Shown piece by piece: positions 12,935 through 16,692 of a stretch of 16,692 bases of DNA. The position numbers were made by a program, and so were the translations under genes. The stretch is from assembly GCA_003387805.1 (NCBI GenBank), contig QGSR01000011.1, forward strand, positions 1 to 16,692, given 5' to 3'. The notes beneath the pieces are model-generated. The model did not search any database, was not told the DNA's origin, and saw nothing but the letters and a program-made list of their open reading frames with translations. Within the stretch, counting starts at the first letter, position 1. The number at the start of each line of letters is the position of its first letter. This DNA comes from Bacillota bacterium. GTDB lineage: Bacteria > Bacillota > Limnochordia > Limnochordales > ZCTH02-B6.

Positions 12935-13047
12935 CCGTCCCCCGGCGGCGGGGCGGGCGCCCGTGCGCGCCCGGACCTGGCCGCGTGCCGGGCCGGCCGC
13001 CGGCGGCGCGCGCCGACGCCGTCGCATCATGACAAGAGGTGACCTTT

Positions 13048-13962
13048 GTGAAACACGTGCTTTCGCTGCACCACATGCCCGCGGAAGACATCGCCGCCGT
13101 TTTGGAGACGGCCGAAAAGGTGAAGAAAAATCCCGAGCGGTACGAAGACCGGCTGAAGGGCCGCACGCTGCTGATGCTGTTTCAGAAGACGTCGACGCGC
13201 ACGCGGCTGTCCTTTGAGCTGGGCATCCAGCAGCTGGGCGGCCGCGCGGTGGTCATGGACTGGGACAAGTCCAACTTCGCCATCTCGCCCATTCGCTACG
13301 AGGCCCGCTACGTGTCGCGCCACGCGGACGTCATCATGGCGCGGCTCATCCGCCACAGCGACTTGCGGCAGCTGGCCGAGTCGGCCGACGTGCCGGTCAT
13401 CAACGGCTGCGACGAGCGGTACCATCCGACCCAGGCGCTGGCCGATCTGCTGACCATCCGGGAGCGGGCGGGCGGCTCGAAAGACGTGACCGTGGCCTAC
13501 ATCGGCATGCACAACAACGTGGCCAACTGCCTCACCGCCGGCGTCACGAAGATGGGCTACAACATGATCCTGATCACGCCCGAGGCGAATGAAGCCGCCC
13601 GGGACGAGGAGCTGCTGGCGGCCGCCAAAGCCACGGGCCGCCTCGAAATTACGACGGATCCGCGGGCGGTGCGCCAGGCCGACTTCGTGTACACCGACAC
13701 GTGGGTGGACATGGAGAACTTCAACAACCCGGCCTACGCCGAGGAGAAGGAGCGGCGGCTCCGGGTGATGATGCCGTATCAGGTCAACGCCGAGCTGCTG
13801 GGCGGCAGCCGGCCCTACATCATGCACGACATGCCGGTGCACCCGGGCCTGGAGATCGCCGAGGAGCTCATTGAATCCGAGCGCTCGATCATATATGATC
13901 AAGCTGAGAACCGCCTGCATGCGGAAAAGGCGCTGATGCTCCACCTGCTGGGCGCCGCGTGA
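13048..13962 (+). CDS. argF: Ornithine-type carbamoyltransferase with altered substrate site
   Basis: Transfers the carbamoyl group from carbamoyl phosphate to an amino acid acceptor, nominally ornithine to citrulline in arginine metabolism. It has 304 residues, normal length. The carbamoyl-phosphate site is intact: S49-T-R-T-R53, R99 region, H126-P-T-Q129. The amino-acid side is not standard. The D-x-x-x-S-M-G loop of ornithine transcarbamylases reads D217-T-W-V-D221-M-E223, and the HCLP motif reads H260-D261-M-P263, so the conserved Cys is Asp. The GDxNNVANS block reads GMHNNVANC (153-161). The loop that follows the first domain (SNFAISPIRYEARYVSR, 75-91) also differs from the usual S-Q-L-G-R-G-E-P. 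GTG 13048 is chosen over GTG 13039 because AGAGGTGA precedes it. Tandem ARG boxes support an arginine-related role. Another acceptor (acylated ornithine, putrescine or other amine) is possible. Confidence 0.9.
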   Translation: MKHVLSLHHMPAEDIAAVLETAEKVKKNPERYEDRLKGRTLLMLFQKTSTRTRLSFELGIQQLGGRAVVMDWDKSNFAISPIRYEARYVSRHADVIMARLIRHSDLRQLAESADVPVINGCDERYHPTQALADLLTIRERAGGSKDVTVAYIGMHNNVANCLTAGVTKMGYNMILITPEANEAARDEELLAAAKATGRLEITTDPRAVRQADFVYTDTWVDMENFNNPAYAEEKERRLRVMMPYQVNAELLGGSRPYIMHDMPVHPGLEIAEELIESERSIIYDQAENRLHAEKALMLHLLGAA

Positions 13963-14364
13963 CGCCGGCGCGCCGGCCGGCCGCAGCCGGGGCTTGCTCA
14001 CCGGCTCATCCGAGGAACGGGTTCGGCATAGATTACATTGCAGCCGTGGACGCCGTGCTGAAAACCCCGACACCGCAGCTTCGTTTTCGGACATACTAAG
14101 GTTGTCGAGAGCACCCGCCCGTCCATAGGCGTTCCCACTGAGAAGAGCGGACAAGGCCGCGGCGCGGCCGTGACATGGCTCGTCCGACGACGTCGGACTG
14201 TCGGAACGCAGGAGAAAGCGTGAGCCGTGCAGAAGAGAACCGCAAAATGGCGCTCTGACCGCAAATTGGCTCACTTGTACTGTGGGGGATGACCCATCGC
14301 GACACGGGTCCGTCGTGCCGGGCGCAATGATGGTCGGGGCCGGCGACTGCCCTTCTCCGGGCCG
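13963..14364. other. 402-bp gap without a supported gene
   Basis: This stretch is visibly less GC-rich than its surroundings. Short open frames exist on both strands but none has a ribosome site or a recognisable protein. Seen in it are a loopless palindrome (13964-13977), a hairpin GTCCGAC-GAC-GTCGGAC (14182-14198) without a T-tract, and a 13-bp direct repeat (14239-14270). It may hold regulatory sites for the genes at 14365 onward, or be decayed sequence. Confidence 0.5.
14239..14270. repeat. Direct repeat ACCGCAAAWTGGC
   Basis: Two 13-bp copies at 14239-14251 and 14258-14270, 12 of 13 identical, 19 bp apart (about two helical turns). They lie about 100 bp before the LolA-like gene and could be a regulator site. 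Confidence 0.4.
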
Positions 14365-15000
14365 GTGCGGGCGGCCGTCGGGGAGACGCGGTCGGTCCGC
14401 GCCCTCTTAGGGGCGGCGTGCGCGCTGGCCGTGCTGTGCACGCTGCTGGCGGCGCCGGGCACGGGGGCGGCGGCGCCGTCCGTGGACGAAGTGGTGCTGA
14501 ACGTCCGCGGCGCGGCGGGCGTGCGCCCGGAGGCCATGCGCTTCCGCCAGGACATTACGCTCGAAGTGCTGTTTCTGCGCTGGAACTTTCACGCGGACGT
14601 GACCCGCAGCGGCGACCGCGTGGAACTGGTGTTGCACAACGCCCCCGGGTTTATCGACGAAGACGTGTCCGCCTCGCTTCTCGAAGTCAGCGAAGGCTTG
14701 GACCATTTTGATCTGCGGCTGGTGGATGAAATTCGCCGCGGCGGCGACGTGGTGTACGTTCTTCAAGGGGTCCCTCGGAGAGAGGGGGGCGCGCGAGGCG
14801 GCAGGATCTGGGTCAATGCGCGCACATGGCTGGTGGAAAAGGCGGAGCTGGAGTATCCCTGGGGCATGCTCGAGGTAGAGCAGACGTTTCAGAACATCAA
14901 CGGATACACCGTGCTCAGGGAGCAGAAGGCGTCGGTGAGCCGTCTGGGCGCGCGCATGACCGTCCGGTACAGCGACTACTGGTTCGCCGGGGGAGAATGA
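14365..15000 (+). CDS. Exported LolA-fold-like protein
   Basis: A 211-residue exported protein. The N-terminus has a basic stretch, a hydrophobic core (about 12-30, ALLGAACALAVLCTLLAA) and a likely signal-peptidase site near GTGAAA-PS. The mature part has the strand-rich pattern of the outer-membrane lipoprotein-sorting (LolA/LolB/LppX-like) fold. It shows FRQDITLEVLFLRWNFHADVT early, GGDVVYVLQGVP in the middle, and IWVNARTWLVEKAELEYPWG followed by TVRYSDYWF at the end. The last two blocks recall the 'W.D..T.L..K.E' and 'Y..Y' features of the family. No lipobox is evident. The start is GTG 14365, but the ribosome site is poor and no better in-frame start exists after the TGA at 14290-14292. 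The HEAT-like gene follows after 24 nt, probably in the same operon. LolA-like proteins also occur in monoderms, so this does not prove an outer membrane. Confidence 0.72.
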   Translation: MRAAVGETRSVRALLGAACALAVLCTLLAAPGTGAAAPSVDEVVLNVRGAAGVRPEAMRFRQDITLEVLFLRWNFHADVTRSGDRVELVLHNAPGFIDEDVSASLLEVSEGLDHFDLRLVDEIRRGGDVVYVLQGVPRREGGARGGRIWVNARTWLVEKAELEYPWGMLEVEQTFQNINGYTVLREQKASVSRLGARMTVRYSDYWFAGGE

Positions 15001-15024
15001 GAAGATGATTGTGGGGGAAAGACG

Positions 15025-16335
15025 TTGAACAGCGGGTTTCTCACCGACAAGGTCCGACCGGCCAAGACGGCGACCCGGATGGACAACGAAACGTATCGGA
15101 TCCGTGTCGAGGATCTGTTCAAAGAACTCCATGACGAGTCCGGAGCGGTCAACGAAGCGGTCAAGGAGCAGCTCAAGGAGCTGGCGCTGCTGCCGCGCAA
15201 GACGCGGCACTTTCTGCGCGTGCTCAACGATCAGCCGCTGGAGGTCCAGGCGGAGTTTTACCGCCACATTTTCCGCGAGGTCAAGGGCGACGACTTTTAC
15301 AAGGACCTGGAGCGGCACGTGCGGCACCGGTTTTACGAGGCCCGGGACGAGTTCAAGGAGCTGCTGGGCATGCTGGACGACCCCGACGCCATCCAGGCGC
15401 TGATGCACGTCATCGCGCTGACCGAAGAAGGCTGGCTGGCCGGGGAGCTCATCCGCATCGTGCTGGCCCACGATCCGGAGCAGGCCCGCGAGCCCGTGCG
15501 CCACGCGCTGGAGTCCGGCGACTATTTGCTGCAGTGCCTGGGCATTTATCTCGCGGGCAAGAGCAAGAGCGACCCGCTGCTGGAGGAGCTGAGCCGCTTC
15601 TACCGGCGGCCCTTCGGCGACAAAGTGGATCGCCTGGAGCGCAAGTCCTACGACGCGCTGCTGGAAGGCTCTGAAGGCGTCAGCGACGATTTGATCCTGC
15701 GCTGGCTGCGGGACAGCAGCGCGCGGGTGCGCGAGGTGGGCATTATCGCGGCGGCGCGCCGGCGCCTGAAGGCGTCGGTGGAGGACTTGGTCCGGCTGGT
15801 GCTGGTCGACAACCGCACCCGGCCCCGGGCGGCCCAGGCGCTGCTGGACTTCGAAGCGGAAGGCTTGCTGGAGTTTTCGCCGGAGGATGAGGCGGGGCGG
15901 GCCATGGCCGGCATTTTGAACGCCGCGAAGCGGGAGCCGCTGTTGAACATGCTCAAGGAGCTGACCCGGGATGAAAACGCCACGGTGCGGGAGCTGACCG
16001 TGAAGCTGGTCCGGCTGCTGGACGAGCCGGCGCCGCTGGCGGGCGCGGTCCGCTCGGCCGTGGACGACCGGGTGCGGGGGGTGCAAGTGGGCGCGCTGGA
16101 GACGCTGGCCCGCATCGCCAAGGAGCGGTTCTTCGACGCGGCCGCGGAGACGCTGTCGGACCCGGCGGCCCACGAGGAAGTGGTGCAGCGCCTGCAGGAG
16201 CTCATCGCGGAGACGATGAGCGCCGAGGAGCGCCAAGAGCTGGAGGCCGAGACGGAGCGCCGCCGCAAGCGGCGTGAAGAGGTGCTGGACAAATTCGCCC
16301 GGCCCATCGAGTCGTGGCGCCACGATCTGGAGTAA
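15025..16335 (+). CDS. HEAT-like helical repeat protein
   Basis: A 436-residue soluble, wholly helical protein, rich in charged residues and with no signal peptide or membrane span. From about residue 115 onward, pairs of amphipathic helices repeat every 30-40 residues. Examples are DPDAIQALMHVIALTEEGWLA, SDDLILRWLRDSSARVREVGII, LVLVDNRTRPRAAQALLDF, ELTRDENATVRELTVKLVRLL and AVDDRVRGVQVGALETLARI. The D..VR...A..L pattern is that of HEAT/armadillo-type repeats, which serve as protein-protein scaffolds. The last 45 residues form a charged coiled-coil-like helix (MSAEERQELEAETERRRKRREEV). The start is TTG 15025 behind GGGGGAAAG; ATG 15079 would lose 18 residues and lacks a site. It follows the exported LolA-like gene by 24 nt, so the two may act in one process, but the partner is unknown. 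Confidence 0.82.
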   Translation: MNSGFLTDKVRPAKTATRMDNETYRIRVEDLFKELHDESGAVNEAVKEQLKELALLPRKTRHFLRVLNDQPLEVQAEFYRHIFREVKGDDFYKDLERHVRHRFYEARDEFKELLGMLDDPDAIQALMHVIALTEEGWLAGELIRIVLAHDPEQAREPVRHALESGDYLLQCLGIYLAGKSKSDPLLEELSRFYRRPFGDKVDRLERKSYDALLEGSEGVSDDLILRWLRDSSARVREVGIIAAARRRLKASVEDLVRLVLVDNRTRPRAAQALLDFEAEGLLEFSPEDEAGRAMAGILNAAKREPLLNMLKELTRDENATVRELTVKLVRLLDEPAPLAGAVRSAVDDRVRGVQVGALETLARIAKERFFDAAAETLSDPAAHEEVVQRLQELIAETMSAEERQELEAETERRRKRREEVLDKFARPIESWRHDLE

Positions 16336-16338
16336 GCC

Positions 16339-16365
16339 CGGCCGCCGGTTCGTCGGCGGCCGTTG
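16339..16365. terminator. GC-rich hairpin between convergent genes
   Basis: CGGCCGCCG (16339-16347) and CGGCGGCCG (16354-16362) form a perfect 9-bp stem with a 6-nt loop, directly after the HEAT-like stop and before the convergent gene's stop. Only TT follows, so it is a weak intrinsic terminator at best. Confidence 0.45.
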
Positions 16366-16393
16366 CGCGCGGCGGGCCGGCCGCGGCCGGCGG

Positions 16394-16692
16394 TCAGCGG
16401 GGCCCGGCCGTCCAGGGCTCGTCGCCGGCACCGGCCCGGTGCGCGACCAGGCGGGCGATGACGAACAGCAGATCCGACAGGCGGTTCAGGTAGCGGATGG
16501 TCTCGGGCGAGATGCGCTCCGCCCGGGCCAGGCTGACGGTGCGGCGCTCGGCCCGGCGGACCACGCTGCGGGCCGCGTGGGCCAGGGCCGCGGCCCGGGG
16601 TCCGGCGGGCAAAATGAAGCTGCGCAGCCGGGGCAGCTCAGCGTCGAAGCGGTCGATGGCCTCCTCCAGCGCCTTGACGTGCCGTTCTTCGA
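16394..16692 (-). CDS. pduO: Cob(I)alamin adenosyltransferase, PduO type (partial)
   Basis: C-terminal part of the enzyme that transfers the adenosyl group of ATP to cob(I)alamin, making adenosylcobalamin. The frame is open to the right edge, so the ATP-binding N-terminus is outside the window. About 99 residues are visible. HVKALEEAIDRFDAEL, RSFILPAGPRAAALAHAAR, VVRRAERRTV and TIRYLNRLSDLLFVIAR are the standard C-terminal signatures. They include the RAERR and NRLSDLLF motifs that line the cobalamin/ATP site. The stop codon is at 16394-16396. Family members are about 180-190 residues, so roughly half is present. A TTG at 16610-16612 falls inside the conserved FILP.G motif and is not a start. 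It is convergent with the HEAT-like gene. Confidence 0.93.
   Translation of the reverse strand, partial: EERHVKALEEAIDRFDAELPRLRSFILPAGPRAAALAHAARSVVRRAERRTVSLARAERISPETIRYLNRLSDLLFVIARLVAHRAGAGDEPWTAGPR

Noticed and set aside
12927..13047. Riboswitch or leader peptide in the carbamoyltransferase leader
   Set aside because: The leader is GC-rich with several short stems, but no conserved riboswitch core was recognised. The ATG at 13029 opens a frame that runs into the gene out of phase, without Arg-rich attenuation character.
13964..13977. Palindrome GCCGGCGCGCCGGC as a terminator for the carbamoyltransferase gene
   Set aside because: It has no loop and no T-tract, and is probably chance in GC-rich DNA.
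14407..16431. Long minus-strand open frame opposite the LolA-like and HEAT-like genes
   Set aside because: Arg/Gln/His-rich shadow. The plus-strand proteins show signal peptide and helical repeat patterns, and the plus-strand genes have ribosome sites and tight spacing.
1..16692. CRISPR arrays, insertion sequences, tRNA or rRNA genes
   Set aside because: No regular repeat-spacer pattern, transposase, terminal inverted repeats or RNA-gene signatures were seen on either strand.

Overview
The window is high-GC bacterial DNA (about two-thirds G+C by eye). Starts are often GTG or TTG, and most are backed by a strong purine-rich Shine-Dalgarno. The split cytochrome b6/subunit IV complex, the CPG2-like M20 peptidase and the clostridia-style polyferredoxin suggest a high-GC lineage of Bacillota (Limnochordia/Symbiobacteria-like). 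This is inference from protein character, as there is no rRNA or other marker here.

Layout. (1) 1-930: 3' part of a YtnP-like metallo-beta-lactamase-fold hydrolase that runs off the left edge. (2) 1180-5096, plus strand: a quinol:cytochrome c oxidoreductase cluster. It holds cytochrome b6, subunit IV, a Rieske protein, a 44-residue single-span membrane protein, a membrane-anchored diheme cytochrome c and an unrecognised membrane protein, and it ends in an intrinsic terminator that overlaps the last stop codon. (3) 5146-10958, minus strand: an apparent operon of an IclR regulator, a peptide-type solute-binding protein, two ABC permeases and an M20 peptidase. Its promoter sits inside a repeated motif that looks like the regulator's own operator. 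No ATPase gene is present. (4) 11270-12848, plus strand: a ferredoxin with four [4Fe-4S] motifs behind tandem extended -10 elements, a small helical protein and an HD-domain protein. (5) 13048-13962: a carbamoyltransferase of the ornithine family preceded by two ARG-box-like operators 21 bp apart. (6) 14365-16335: an exported LolA-fold-like protein followed by a HEAT-like helical repeat protein. (7) 16394-16692, minus strand: C-terminal part of a PduO-type cobalamin adenosyltransferase that runs off the right edge.

How they work together. The bc-type cluster would pass electrons from (mena)quinol through the Rieske protein and cytochrome c to a terminal acceptor not encoded here. The minus-strand operon looks like regulated uptake of peptides or acylated/glutamyl amino acids followed by hydrolysis.

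The strongest leads are four. The carbamoyltransferase keeps the carbamoyl-phosphate site but has changed ornithine-site motifs, and it sits under apparent ArgR control. The cytochrome b6 has no cysteine, so it cannot carry the covalent heme c(n)/c(i) of b6f-type complexes. A tiny membrane protein lies inside the bc cluster. A repeat/promoter overlap sits upstream of the IclR gene. No CRISPR array, insertion sequence, tRNA or rRNA was seen.
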